NCBI GenBank assembly: GCA_910589085.1
Contig: CAJUSG010000003.1
Location: 53,853-100,632 of the forward strand
Reading direction: 5' to 3'
Length of the DNA: 46,780 nucleotides
From: an uncultured Oscillospiraceae bacterium
GTDB taxonomy: Bacteria; Bacillota; Clostridia; Oscillospirales; Oscillospiraceae
Shown here: in pieces, positions 38,205 to 46,338 of the stretch
Position numbering within the stretch: the stretch's first letter is position 1
Layout: each line of letters starts with the position of its first letter
The notes under the pieces: generated by a model
The model's input: only the letters and a program-made list of their open reading frames with translations
What the model was told of the DNA's origin: nothing
The model's database searches: none
Made by a program: the position numbers and the translations under genes

Positions 38205-38894
38205 ATGGCCCTGTACGCCATTGGAGACACACATCTGTCCCTGACCAGCGGCAAGCCTATGGACATATTCGGCGGCGGCTGGGCGGGCTATGTGGACAAG
38301 CTGCGAGAGGGGTTTAATGCCACTGTGTCCCAAGGGGACACAGTGGTGATATGCGGGGATGTATCATGGGGCATGAGCCTGGAGGAGGCCCGGGCCGACT
38401 TCGCCTTTCTGGACGCCCTGCCCGGGGGCCGAAAGCTCCTGCTCAAGGGCAACCACGACTATTGGTGGACAACCGCCAGCAAGATGCAGGCCTTTTTTCA
38501 GGAAAACGGCTTTCGCACCCTGGATATTCTCCACAACAACTGCCATTTTTACGGGGAGACCGCCCTGTGCGGCACCCGGGGCTGGTTCTACGAGGAGGAC
38601 CGGGGGGAGCACTCCGCCAAAATCTTCAACCGGGAGCTGATCCGGCTGGAGGCCTCCCTGAAGGCGGCAGGAGAGAGGGAGAAACTGTGCTTTCTCCACT
38701 ATCCGCCTCTGTATCAGGGCTACCGCTGCCAGGAGATCATTGATCTGCTGGAGCGGTACAGCGTAAAGCTGTGCTGCTACGGCCACCTCCACGGGGGAAG
38801 TCACCGGCTGGCCGTCACCGGGCGGCAGGGGGCGGTGGACTACCGCCTGGTGGCCGCCGACTATGTGGGCTTCCGGCCGGTGTGTATCCTGTAG
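38205..38894 (+). CDS. Calcineurin-like metallophosphoesterase
   Basis: This 229-residue two-metal phosphoesterase shows the full motif series: GDTHLS, GDVSWGM, KGNHDYWW, FLHYPPLY and GHLHGG. The substrate is unknown. It is likely cotranscribed with thrC (4-base gap), though the link is probably incidental. Its TAG stop (38892-38894) is formed by a GTAGGGGCGG repeat, as with the gene ending at 24354. Confidence 0.9.
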   Translation: MALYAIGDTHLSLTSGKPMDIFGGGWAGYVDKLREGFNATVSQGDTVVICGDVSWGMSLEEARADFAFLDALPGGRKLLLKGNHDYWWTTASKMQAFFQENGFRTLDILHNNCHFYGETALCGTRGWFYEEDRGEHSAKIFNRELIRLEASLKAAGEREKLCFLHYPPLYQGYRCQEIIDLLERYSVKLCCYGHLHGGSHRLAVTGRQGAVDYRLVAADYVGFRPVCIL

Positions 38895-38914
38895 GGGCGG
38901 ATAATATCCGCACC
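38891..38914. repeat. Dispersed palindromic repeat, GTAGGGGCGG family, copy 3 (short)
   Basis: GTAGGGGCGGAT followed by ATCCGCACCTGTA forms one imperfect dyad, compared with the two-armed copies at 6600 and 24351. The stop codon of the upstream gene is inside it. Confidence 0.65.
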
Positions 38915-39101
38915 TGTATGCGAAACCCCCGTCAAAGTGCCTGATTCAGCTCTCTGAAAAAACGATATAGGAAATAATCTGGAAAATTTTCAAAAAAAGA
39001 CTGTTCAAATGGCCGCATATCTGATAGAATATCGTGGCGAAAGTAAAAGGGCCCCGCCGCCGGCGCTGGTGAGACGGGACCGACAGGAGGAAATTGTACA
39101 A

Positions 39102-40484
39102 ATGAAGGTCACCAGTGTTGAGAAGAAAGAAAAGAGCACCGTAGAGCTCATGATCCAGGTGGAGGCGGAAGCCTTTGAGGCCGCCATTCAGAAGGTCTAT
39201 CTGAAGACCCGGGGCAGAATCAATGTGCCCGGCTTCCGTAAGGGCAAGGCACCCCGGAAGATCATCGAGGGCATGTATGGCGCCAGCGTGTTCTACGAGG
39301 ACGCCGTCAATGAGTGCTACCCCGCCGCCTATGAGGAGGCCGTGAAGGAGCAGGGCCTGGACGACGTGGGCTACCCCAAGATGGAGATCGTCGAGATGGG
39401 CAAGGATGGCTTCACCTTTAAGGCGCTGGTCTCTGTCCGCCCCGAGGTAAAGCTGGGCGAGTACCTGGGCCTGACCGCCCCCAAGGAGGAGGTCAAGGTC
39501 ACCGATAAGGACATTGATGAGGAACTCAAGCCCTACATCGACCGGGCCACCCGTCTGGTCAGCGTAAAGCGCAAGGCCAAGAAGGGCGACACCGCTGTCA
39601 TCGACTTCGAGGGCTTTGACAACGGCACCCCCTTCGAGGGCGGCAAGGGTGAGAACTACGACCTGAAGCTGGGGGCCGGCATGTTCGTCCCCGGCTTTGA
39701 GGAGCAGGTCATCGGCATGAAGGCCGGTGAGGAGAAGGACATCGACATCACTTTTCCCGAGGACTACCACGCGGAGCTGGCCGGCAAGGCGGTCATTTTC
39801 CACGTGAAGGTCAACGAGGTAAAGGAGTCCCAGGCCCCCGAGGTGGACGATGAGTTCGCCAAGGATGTGTCTGAGTTCGAGACCCTGGCCGACTTCCGCA
39901 AGGACCTGGGGGAGAAGCTCCAGGAGCGCAAGGAGGCCCAGGCCAAGAACGACTTTGAGAATGCTGTCATTGAGCAGCTGGTGGAGAATATGGAGTGCGA
40001 GGTCCCTGACGGCATGGTAGAGGTCCAGGTGGACCGCCTGATGGACGACTACGCCATGCGCCTGCAGAGCCAGGGCATCCCCATGGATCAGTACATGTCC
40101 ATGATGGGCATGACCCCTGAGATGATGCGCGCCTCCTCCAGGCCCGCCGCCCTGAAGCAGGTGCAGACCGAGCTGGCCCTTACCGCTGTGGCCCAGGCGG
40201 AGAACATTGAGATTTCTGATGAGGAGTATGAGGCGGAGGTAGCCAAGCTGGCTGAGCAGTACAATATGCCCGCCGAGCAGGTGAAGGCCGTTATTCCCGC
40301 GGAGAGCCTGAAGAAGGATATGGCCATGAGGAAGGCCAGCGAGCTGGTGCTGTCCCAGGCCAAGGAGGGCAAGCCCAAGAAGAAGGCCGCCCCCAAGAAG
40401 GCCGATGCCAAAGAGGAGAACGAGGAAGAGAAGCCCAAGCGCAGCCGGGCCAAGAAGAAGACCGAGGAGCCCGCTGAGGAGTAA
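39102..40484 (+). CDS. tig: Trigger factor
   Basis: This 460-residue ribosome-bound chaperone has an N-terminal ribosome-binding domain with the signature VPGFRKGKAPRKI, a PPIase FKBP domain (about 150-235; GDTAVIDFEGF, VPGFEEQVIGM) and a C-terminal chaperone domain. It ends with a Lys/Glu-rich tail (about 425-460) longer than usual. The ATG at 39102 is preferred because AGGAGG lies upstream and MKVTSVEKK is a typical start; the longer frame from 39009 begins in the promoter region. clpP and clpX follow, the classical order. Confidence 0.95.
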   Translation: MKVTSVEKKEKSTVELMIQVEAEAFEAAIQKVYLKTRGRINVPGFRKGKAPRKIIEGMYGASVFYEDAVNECYPAAYEEAVKEQGLDDVGYPKMEIVEMGKDGFTFKALVSVRPEVKLGEYLGLTAPKEEVKVTDKDIDEELKPYIDRATRLVSVKRKAKKGDTAVIDFEGFDNGTPFEGGKGENYDLKLGAGMFVPGFEEQVIGMKAGEEKDIDITFPEDYHAELAGKAVIFHVKVNEVKESQAPEVDDEFAKDVSEFETLADFRKDLGEKLQERKEAQAKNDFENAVIEQLVENMECEVPDGMVEVQVDRLMDDYAMRLQSQGIPMDQYMSMMGMTPEMMRASSRPAALKQVQTELALTAVAQAENIEISDEEYEAEVAKLAEQYNMPAEQVKAVIPAESLKKDMAMRKASELVLSQAKEGKPKKKAAPKKADAKEENEEEKPKRSRAKKKTEEPAEE

Positions 40485-40496
40485 TTTGCCATATGT

Positions 40497-40522
40497 CCCG
40501 GGGCGGTTTTGGCCGCCCCGGG
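40497..40522 (+). terminator. GC-rich hairpin between tig and clpP
   Basis: A perfect 10-bp stem (CCCGGGGCGG / CCGCCCCGGG) with a 6-base loop. It lacks a U tract, so it may be an attenuator or processing site rather than a full terminator. Confidence 0.55.
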
Positions 40523-40601
40523 CGTGTGCGTATATGAAATGGAATGAATTGGCCTCTCTGTGGGTATAATCTGGTATCTCATCTAATAAAGGAGTATCAT
40601 C

Positions 40602-41183
40602 ATGAGTTTAGTTCCCTATGTAGTAGAACAGACCAACCGGGGCGAGCGGTCCTATGACATTTTCTCCCGCCTGCTGAACGACCGGATCGTTATGCTGTCG
40701 GAGGAGGTCAACGACACCACCGCCTCCCTCATTGTGGCCCAACTGCTGTATCTGGAGGCCCAGGACCCGGACAAGGACATCCAGTTCTACATTAACAGCC
40801 CTGGCGGCTCTGTCACAGCGGGTATGGCTATCTACGACACCATGCAGTATATCAAGTGCGACGTGTCCACCATCTGCATCGGCATGGCCGCCTCTATGGG
40901 GGCGTTTTTGCTGTCCTCCGGGGCCAAGGGCAAGCGGCTGGCTCTGCCCAACGCTGAAATTATGATCCATCAGCCCTCCGCCGGGACGCAGGGTCAGATC
41001 ACCGACATGGCGATCCATCTGCGCCGGCTGGAGATCATCAAGACCCGAATGAACCGTATTCTGTCTGAAAACACAGGCAAGCCCATTGAGGTGGTCACTG
41101 CGGACTGTGAGCGTGACAACTTTATGACCGCCCAGGAGGCCCAGGAGTACGGCCTGGTGGACAAGGTACTGGACAAACGGTAA
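40602..41183 (+). CDS. clpP: ATP-dependent Clp protease proteolytic subunit
   Basis: This 193-residue peptidase has the triad S98 (GMAASMGAF), H123 (MIHQP) and D172 (CERDNF), all at the standard numbers. YINSPGGSVTAGMAIYD forms the oligomer and oxyanion region. It assembles as a tetradecamer and takes substrates from ClpX, encoded next. A TATAAT at 40565 hints at an own promoter, but no good -35 was found. Confidence 0.97.
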   Translation: MSLVPYVVEQTNRGERSYDIFSRLLNDRIVMLSEEVNDTTASLIVAQLLYLEAQDPDKDIQFYINSPGGSVTAGMAIYDTMQYIKCDVSTICIGMAASMGAFLLSSGAKGKRLALPNAEIMIHQPSAGTQGQITDMAIHLRRLEIIKTRMNRILSENTGKPIEVVTADCERDNFMTAQEAQEYGLVDKVLDKR

Positions 41184-41234
41184 TTTTCCGGGAGACGGGC
41201 GGCCCTAGTCTGTCCCCGTGAGAGAGGTGTATTC

Positions 41235-42566
41235 ATGGCAATCAACGACGAGAGAAGAATACGCTGTTCCTTCTGCGGCAAGCACCAGGACCAGGTGAAG
41301 CGGATGATCGCGGGCCCTGGCGTTTATATCTGTGACGAGTGTGTGGGCCTTTGCATGGAGGCCATGGGAGTGGATAGCTTCCAGCAGGAGGACAGCGAGC
41401 CGTTTATGGGGGAGATTCCAGATGCGATCCCCACCCCCAAGGAAATCCACGCCGTGCTGGACCAGTATATTATTGGTCAGGAGAAGGCCAAGATGGCTCT
41501 GTCCGTGGCGGTGTACAACCACTATAAGCGCATCTATTTCGGCGGGGCGGAGGATGTGGAGCTGCAGAAGAGCAACATTCTTCTGATGGGGCCCACCGGC
41601 TGCGGAAAAACCCTTTTCGCCCAGACCCTGGCCCGGGTGCTGAGGGTGCCCTTTGCCATCGCCGACGCCACGACCCTTACCGAGGCGGGCTATGTGGGTG
41701 ATGACGTGGAGAATATCCTCCTGCGCCTGGTCCAGGCCGCCGACTACGACATCGAGTTGGCGGAGCGGGGGATTATCTATATCGACGAGATGGATAAAAT
41801 TGCCCGGAAGAGCGAAAACACGTCCATTACCCGGGACGTGTCCGGCGAGGGCGTGCAGCAGGCGCTGCTGAAGATTCTGGAGGGCACGGTAGCCAATGTG
41901 CCCCCCCAGGGCGGACGGAAGCACCCCCATCAGGAATTTATCCAGATTGACACCCACAATATCCTCTTTATCTGCGGCGGCGCCTTCGACGGCATCGACA
42001 AGATCATCGAGCACCGGCTGGATAAGCGCTCTCTGGGCTTTGGGGCCGAGATTAAGAGCAAGAAGGAGCGCAATGTGGGCGAGATGATGGCGGAGCTCCA
42101 GCCCCAGGATCTGCTGAAGTACGGTATCATCCCGGAGCTGGTGGGCCGTATGCCGGTGGTCACCACCCTGGAGTCGCTGGACCGGGACCAGATGGTGCGT
42201 ATTCTGACCGAGCCCAAGAACGCCCTGGTGAAGCAGTATGAGACTCTGCTGGCCTATGACGAGGTGGAACTGGAGTTTACTCCCAAGGCCCTGGAGGCCG
42301 TGGCCGACCGGGCGGTGGCCCGGGAAATTGGAGCCCGCGGCCTGCGGGCCATTCTGGAGGAGGTCATGAATCAGATCATGTATGATATCCCCTCCGACCC
42401 CACAATCATTAAGGTGTCTATCACCGAGGAGTGTGTCAAGGAGGGGGCCTCTCCGGAGCTGACCCGGAATCCCAACCGGACACAGCGGCCAAAGCTGGGC
42501 AAGGCGACTGTCCAGCAGATGGAGCGCCCAGGTCTTCGTGACGGCAGCCACGGCTGGGCAGGCTGA
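41235..42566 (+). CDS. clpX: ATP-dependent Clp protease ATP-binding subunit ClpX
   Basis: This 443-residue AAA+ unfoldase has an N-terminal zinc finger with C11, C14, C33 and C36. Walker A is GPTGCGKT and Walker B is IIYIDEMDKI, where Met replaces the common Ile. The pore loop GYVGDDVE, the ClpP-binding loop, sensor II GARGLRAI and the C-terminal region are standard. The final 25 residues are variable. It is followed by a hairpin and a dispersed repeat before lon. Confidence 0.97.
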   Translation: MAINDERRIRCSFCGKHQDQVKRMIAGPGVYICDECVGLCMEAMGVDSFQQEDSEPFMGEIPDAIPTPKEIHAVLDQYIIGQEKAKMALSVAVYNHYKRIYFGGAEDVELQKSNILLMGPTGCGKTLFAQTLARVLRVPFAIADATTLTEAGYVGDDVENILLRLVQAADYDIELAERGIIYIDEMDKIARKSENTSITRDVSGEGVQQALLKILEGTVANVPPQGGRKHPHQEFIQIDTHNILFICGGAFDGIDKIIEHRLDKRSLGFGAEIKSKKERNVGEMMAELQPQDLLKYGIIPELVGRMPVVTTLESLDRDQMVRILTEPKNALVKQYETLLAYDEVELEFTPKALEAVADRAVAREIGARGLRAILEEVMNQIMYDIPSDPTIIKVSITEECVKEGASPELTRNPNRTQRPKLGKATVQQMERPGLRDGSHGWAG

Positions 42567-42571
42567 CATAA

Positions 42572-42612
42572 AGACGCCCCGCGGCGCCCCCACAGCGGGG
42601 AGCGGGGCGTCT
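42572..42612 (+). terminator. Hairpin after clpX
   Basis: AGACGCCCCGC (42572-42582) pairs with GCGGGGCGTCT (42602-42612), enclosing smaller dyads. There is no U tract, so it probably only attenuates. Confidence 0.55.
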
Positions 42613-42718
42613 GTGCTGCCTCCCTCCTTGTGGGGGAGGTGCCCCGAAGGGGGCGGAGGGGGGGAGGAACCCCCTCACTTGCTTGCTCGACGGCTCCCCG
42701 TAAAGGGGGAGCCTTGTA
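42613..42718. repeat. Palindromic CTCCCCC-type repeat between clpX and lon
   Basis: It carries the same scaffold as 18372-18472: CCTCCTTGTGGGGGAGG, GCCCCGAAGGGGGC, CTCGACGGCTCCCC and a closing AAAGGGGGAG. It keeps the reading frame open upstream of lon, which makes an artefactual longer frame. Confidence 0.78.
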
Positions 42719-42741
42719 TCCCTGGAAAGGAAGTGAAAACC

Positions 42742-45171
42742 ATGGCGAAAGAATACGATATTCTGAATACCTCCACCATGCCCGTCATTGCCCTGCGGGG
42801 GCTGACGGTCTTTCCCAACGTCCTCATCCACTTTGAGGTGGCACGGGAGGCCTCTGTCAGGGCCCTGGAGGCGGCCATGACCGCCGGCACGCCCGTGTTT
42901 CTGGTGGGACAGAAGGACATCGCGGTGGAGGAGCCGGGTCTGGATGACCTGTACCAGGTGGGCACCCTGTCCAATATACGGCAGATCCTCCGGATGCCGG
43001 GGGACAATGTGCGGGTAATGGTGGAGGGCCAGGCGAGGGGGCGTCTGCTTCAGCTGATGCGAACCGAGCCCTATCTGGAGGCGGAGGTGCGGGAGATTCC
43101 CGTCCCTGAGGCTCCCGCCAGGAGCGGTGCTAAAATTGAGGCCCTGATGCGCGCCACCTATGAGCTGTTTCAGGACTACGCCGAGCTGGCCCCCAAGCTG
43201 TCCCCGGATCTGATGATCCATGTGCTGGCCAGCCAGGACCCGGGGCATATTGCCGACTATATCGCCCAGAACATCCCCATGCGCAACAGCGACAAGCAGG
43301 CTGTGCTGGAGGAGCTGCGCCCCGCCCGCCGGCTGGAGAAGCTCTACCGTCTGCTGGAGCGGGAGGTGGAGATTCTCTCTCTGGACCAGGAAATTCAGGA
43401 GCGTGCCCGGGAGCAGATGAGCGACCATCAGCGGGACTACTACCTCCGGGAACAGATGAAGGCCATCCAGACGGAGCTGGGGGAGGAGGCCGACGAGATT
43501 GAGGAGTATCGGAAGAGGATTGCCCAGGCCAAGCTCCCCGATCAGGTTCGGGAGAAGCTGAACAAGGAAGTAAGCCGGCTGGCCAAGCAGTCCTACAGCT
43601 CCTCTGAGAGCACCGTTCTGCGCAGCTATCTGGATATCTGTCTGGAGCTGCCCTGGGGCAGGACCACAAAGGAAAAAATCAATGTCTCCGCCGTCCAGAA
43701 GGTGCTGGACCAGGACCACTTTGGGCTGGAAAAGGTGAAGCGCCGGGTGCTGGAGTTTGTGGCGGTCCGTCAGCTGGCGCCTGAGCTGAAGGGACAGATC
43801 ATCTGTCTGGCGGGCCCGCCGGGGGTGGGCAAGACCTCCATCGCCATGTCCATGGCCCGGGCCATGAACCGGAAGCTGGCCCGTATTTCGCTGGGCGGGG
43901 TCAGCGATGAGGCGGAGATCCGCGGTCACCGCAAGACCTATGTGGGGGCCATGCCCGGCCGGATCATCACCGCGATCAACCAGGCTCAGAGCTGCAACCC
44001 CCTTATCCTGCTGGATGAGATTGACAAGCTGGGCCATGACCACCGGGGGGACCCCTCCTCCGCCCTGCTGGAGGTGCTGGACGGGGAGCAGAATGACACC
44101 TTCCGGGACAATTTTTTAGAAATTCCCTTCGATCTGTCACAGGTCATGTTTATTACCACCGCCAACACCACCGATACCATCCCCCGGCCTCTGCTGGACC
44201 GGATGGAGGTGATTGAGCTGTCCAGCTACACCGACGAGGAGAAGGTGCAGATCGCCAAAAAGCACCTGCTGCCCAAGGAGCTGAAGCGACACGGCCTGTC
44301 CAGGCAGCAGCTGAAGGTGTCCGACGGCGCTCTGCGGGAGATCATCGCCGCCTACACCCGGGAGTCAGGGGTCCGCGTGCTGGAGCGCCGGCTGGCCGCG
44401 GTGTGCCGCAAAGCGGCCATGAAGGTGGTGTCTGAGGAAGCGAAGGCCATCAAGGTCACGGAAAAGGACCTGGAGGAGTATCTGGGCGTGCCCAGGTATC
44501 ATCCGGAGCGCCAGGCTCTGGAGGAGCGTGTGGGTGTGGTCAACGGCCTGGCCTGGACCTCTGTGGGGGGCGAGCTGCTGGAGGTGGAGGTCAATGTGGT
44601 CCCCGGCTCCGGCAAGGTGGAGCTCACCGGCAACCTGGGAGATGTGATGAAGGAGTCGGCCCACGCCGCCCTCAGCTACATCCGCAGTCAGGCGGGCCGG
44701 CTGAACATCCAGGCCGACTTCTACAAAGAGAAGGATATCCACGTCCACTTCCCCGAGGGGGCGGTGCCCAAGGACGGCCCCTCCGCCGGCATTGCCATTA
44801 CAACAGCCATGGTATCGGCCTTCACCGGTTCCCCGGTGCGCAGGGGGCTGGCCATGACAGGAGAGGTTACGCTGCGGGGCCGGGTGCTGCCCATCGGCGG
44901 CCTGAAGGAGAAGACGATGGCCGCCTTCCGCAACGGGATCAAGACGGTGATTATTCCTGCCGACAATGCCAGGGACCTGGAGGAGATCGACCAGACGGTC
45001 CGTAAGGCGCTCCAGTTTATTCTGGTGAACCGGGCGGATCAGGTGCTGGACGCCGCCCTGAACCGGCCGGCCGAGGCGGCGGAGACCGCTCCGAGGAGGC
45101 GCGGCAAGAAGACAGAGGAGCTGCCGGCCGTCCCGCCCGCACCCGAGGGCGGTTCCCGGCTGAGGCAGTAG
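42742..45171 (+). CDS. lon: ATP-dependent protease Lon (LonA)
   Basis: This 809-residue protein has an N-terminal LAN substrate-binding domain (about 12-200; MPVIALRGLTVFPNV) and a coiled region (about 200-310). The AAA+ module carries Walker A GPPGVGKT (358-365) and ILLDEIDKLG. The protease domain uses the S681-K724 dyad (PKDGPSAG and GGLKEK). The tail (about 775-809) is Pro/Arg-rich. The start at 42742 is the usual Lon start; the frame upstream is clpX tail and repeat. SD: AAAGGAAG. Confidence 0.96.
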   Translation: MAKEYDILNTSTMPVIALRGLTVFPNVLIHFEVAREASVRALEAAMTAGTPVFLVGQKDIAVEEPGLDDLYQVGTLSNIRQILRMPGDNVRVMVEGQARGRLLQLMRTEPYLEAEVREIPVPEAPARSGAKIEALMRATYELFQDYAELAPKLSPDLMIHVLASQDPGHIADYIAQNIPMRNSDKQAVLEELRPARRLEKLYRLLEREVEILSLDQEIQERAREQMSDHQRDYYLREQMKAIQTELGEEADEIEEYRKRIAQAKLPDQVREKLNKEVSRLAKQSYSSSESTVLRSYLDICLELPWGRTTKEKINVSAVQKVLDQDHFGLEKVKRRVLEFVAVRQLAPELKGQIICLAGPPGVGKTSIAMSMARAMNRKLARISLGGVSDEAEIRGHRKTYVGAMPGRIITAINQAQSCNPLILLDEIDKLGHDHRGDPSSALLEVLDGEQNDTFRDNFLEIPFDLSQVMFITTANTTDTIPRPLLDRMEVIELSSYTDEEKVQIAKKHLLPKELKRHGLSRQQLKVSDGALREIIAAYTRESGVRVLERRLAAVCRKAAMKVVSEEAKAIKVTEKDLEEYLGVPRYHPERQALEERVGVVNGLAWTSVGGELLEVEVNVVPGSGKVELTGNLGDVMKESAHAALSYIRSQAGRLNIQADFYKEKDIHVHFPEGAVPKDGPSAGIAITTAMVSAFTGSPVRRGLAMTGEVTLRGRVLPIGGLKEKTMAAFRNGIKTVIIPADNARDLEEIDQTVRKALQFILVNRADQVLDAALNRPAEAAETAPRRRGKKTEELPAVPPAPEGGSRLRQ

Positions 45172-45194
45172 GGGGCGGCCTCTGCGCCGCCCCG
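45172..45194 (+). terminator. GC-rich hairpin after lon
   Basis: GGGGCGGC and GCCGCCCC flank CTCTGC directly after the lon stop. There is no U tract; a second dyad (CGGGCCG/CCCGGCCCG) follows at 45211-45235. Confidence 0.45.
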
Positions 45195-45317
45195 CCTGAT
45201 CCAGACGAATCCGGGCCGGAACAGACCCGGCCCGCCGCTCCAATAAACGAATGATTTGCAAACACGGTGCGCCGAGTCGTCGCGCCCTACACGGATTCCC
45301 AGAAGGAGGCGCCTGTT

Positions 45318-45923
45318 ATGTCCATCAACCTGCAAAAAGCGGGGTTTGTTCTCTCCGCCGTCTCCCCGAAGAACTTTATTCAGGACGGTCTGCCCCAGGT
45401 GGCCTTCGCCGGCCGGTCCAATGTGGGCAAGTCCTCGGTCATTAACCGCCTGCTCAACCGGAAGAACTTCGCCCGGGTGGGGGCCGCGCCGGGCAAGACC
45501 ATCCATGTTAATTATTTTAACATCGACGGGGCCTTCTACCTGGTGGACCTGCCCGGTTATGGATACGCCAAGGTGTCCAAGGCGGAGCGTGACCGGTGGG
45601 GCAGGCTGATGGAGGACTACTTTGCCCGGCCCGACCTGCTCACCCTTGGGGTGATGATTGTGGACTCCCGTCACAAGCCGACTGCCGACGACTGCACCAT
45701 GTTCCGGTGGTTTCAGGATACCGGCTGTCCTCTGATTGTTGTGGCCAACAAGCTGGACAAGCTGAAAAAAAGCGAGATCGCCCCCAACCTTCAGCTCATC
45801 CGGGACACCCTGGGACTGGGGGAGGAGGACCAGCTGATTCCCTTCTCCGCCGAGAAGGGGACCGGACGGGAGGAGCTGCTCCGGGCTGTTCTGGCCGGGA
45901 TCGGGAGGCAGGGGGCAAAATAA
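45318..45923 (+). CDS. engB: Ribosome biogenesis GTP-binding protein EngB/YsxC
   Basis: This 201-residue GTPase is needed for 50S assembly. It has G1 GRSNVGKS (32-39), G2 region PGKT, G3 DLPGYGYA and G4 NKLDK. The start at 45318 follows AAGGAGG; an upstream in-frame ATG at 45267 adds 17 unlikely residues. The lon-engB order is the same as in Bacillus (lonA-ysxC). Confidence 0.95.
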   Translation: MSINLQKAGFVLSAVSPKNFIQDGLPQVAFAGRSNVGKSSVINRLLNRKNFARVGAAPGKTIHVNYFNIDGAFYLVDLPGYGYAKVSKAERDRWGRLMEDYFARPDLLTLGVMIVDSRHKPTADDCTMFRWFQDTGCPLIVVANKLDKLKKSEIAPNLQLIRDTLGLGEEDQLIPFSAEKGTGREELLRAVLAGIGRQGAK

Positions 45924-46009
45924 CCTCAGAAGCCTCTGGAATTGCCGGTGTTTTGGTAATCTTATCTGTGCACACGGCCCTAAAACGACATAATTTGTAC
46001 AAATATGTC

Positions 46010-46038
46010 TTGACAATTCCAAGGGTCCGTGGTAGGAT
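46010..46038 (+). promoter_or_regulatory. Promoter of the lysine riboswitch transcript
   Basis: TTGACA (46010-46015), 17 bp, TAGGAT (46033-46038), about 17 bases ahead of the P1 stem. Confidence 0.78.
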
Positions 46039-46055
46039 GCATCCAATCGAATAGA

Positions 46056-46215
46056 GGATAGAGGCGCGGCGCTCATGCGTACCGCGGGATAAGGCCAGGC
46101 AGCCGTCCCACGGGAGAGGGTGCGCCGCCGAAGGTTAAACGGCCTGCCTGGGCCGTGTGACCTGGGCCGCGGGAGAAGATCCCCCGGACTGTCACGATTG
46201 AGTGGAGCGCTATCC
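46056..46215 (+). ncRNA. Lysine riboswitch (L box)
   Basis: The 160-base element opens with GGATAG and closes with CTATCC as P1 stem arms. Between them are AGAGGCGCGGCGCTCATG, GTACC, GAGAGGGTGCGCCGCCGAAGG and the end GACTGTCACGATTGAGTGGA, which match conserved L-box segments by eye. It senses lysine and controls the downstream transporter gene by transcription termination. The assignment rests on my memory of the consensus; no covariance search was run. Confidence 0.92.
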
Positions 46216-46252
46216 AGAGGTCTCCGGCTTCGGCTGGGGGCGTCCGGTTTTG

Positions 46253-46289
46253 CCATGGGGCGCGTTTCCGCGTACCATGGTTTTATTTT
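46253..46289 (+). terminator. Riboswitch expression-platform terminator
   Basis: CCATGG (46253-46258) and CGCG (46261-46264) pair with CGCG (46269-46272) and CCATGG (46275-46280), followed by TTTTATTTT. It is the likely lysine-induced terminator before the gene at 46339. Confidence 0.85.
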
Positions 46290-46338
46290 GCGCAAAATGG
46301 GGCTATGTGTGGCCCCAAATTACACAGGAGGGAAAATT

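Noticed and set aside
36596..38266. Minus-strand frame of 556 codons opposite thrC
   Set aside because: Complete thrC with its PLP lysine lies on the plus strand; the reverse frame is a His/Gly/Gln-rich shadow.
38920..39101. CtsR or CIRCE operator before tig or clpP
   Set aside because: Only a lone GTCAAAG half-site was seen; no tandem heptads or CIRCE inverted repeat.
40565..40570. TATAAT as a clpP promoter
   Set aside because: No acceptable -35 at 16-18 bp and no extended -10; not strong enough to list.
42538..42741. In-frame N-terminal extension of lon
   Set aside because: It consists of the clpX end read in another frame and a palindromic repeat; the normal Lon start and SD are at 42742.
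41205..44043. Long minus-strand frames opposite clpX and lon
   Set aside because: Both plus-strand proteins are complete with all motifs; the reverse frames have no recognisable domains or SD.
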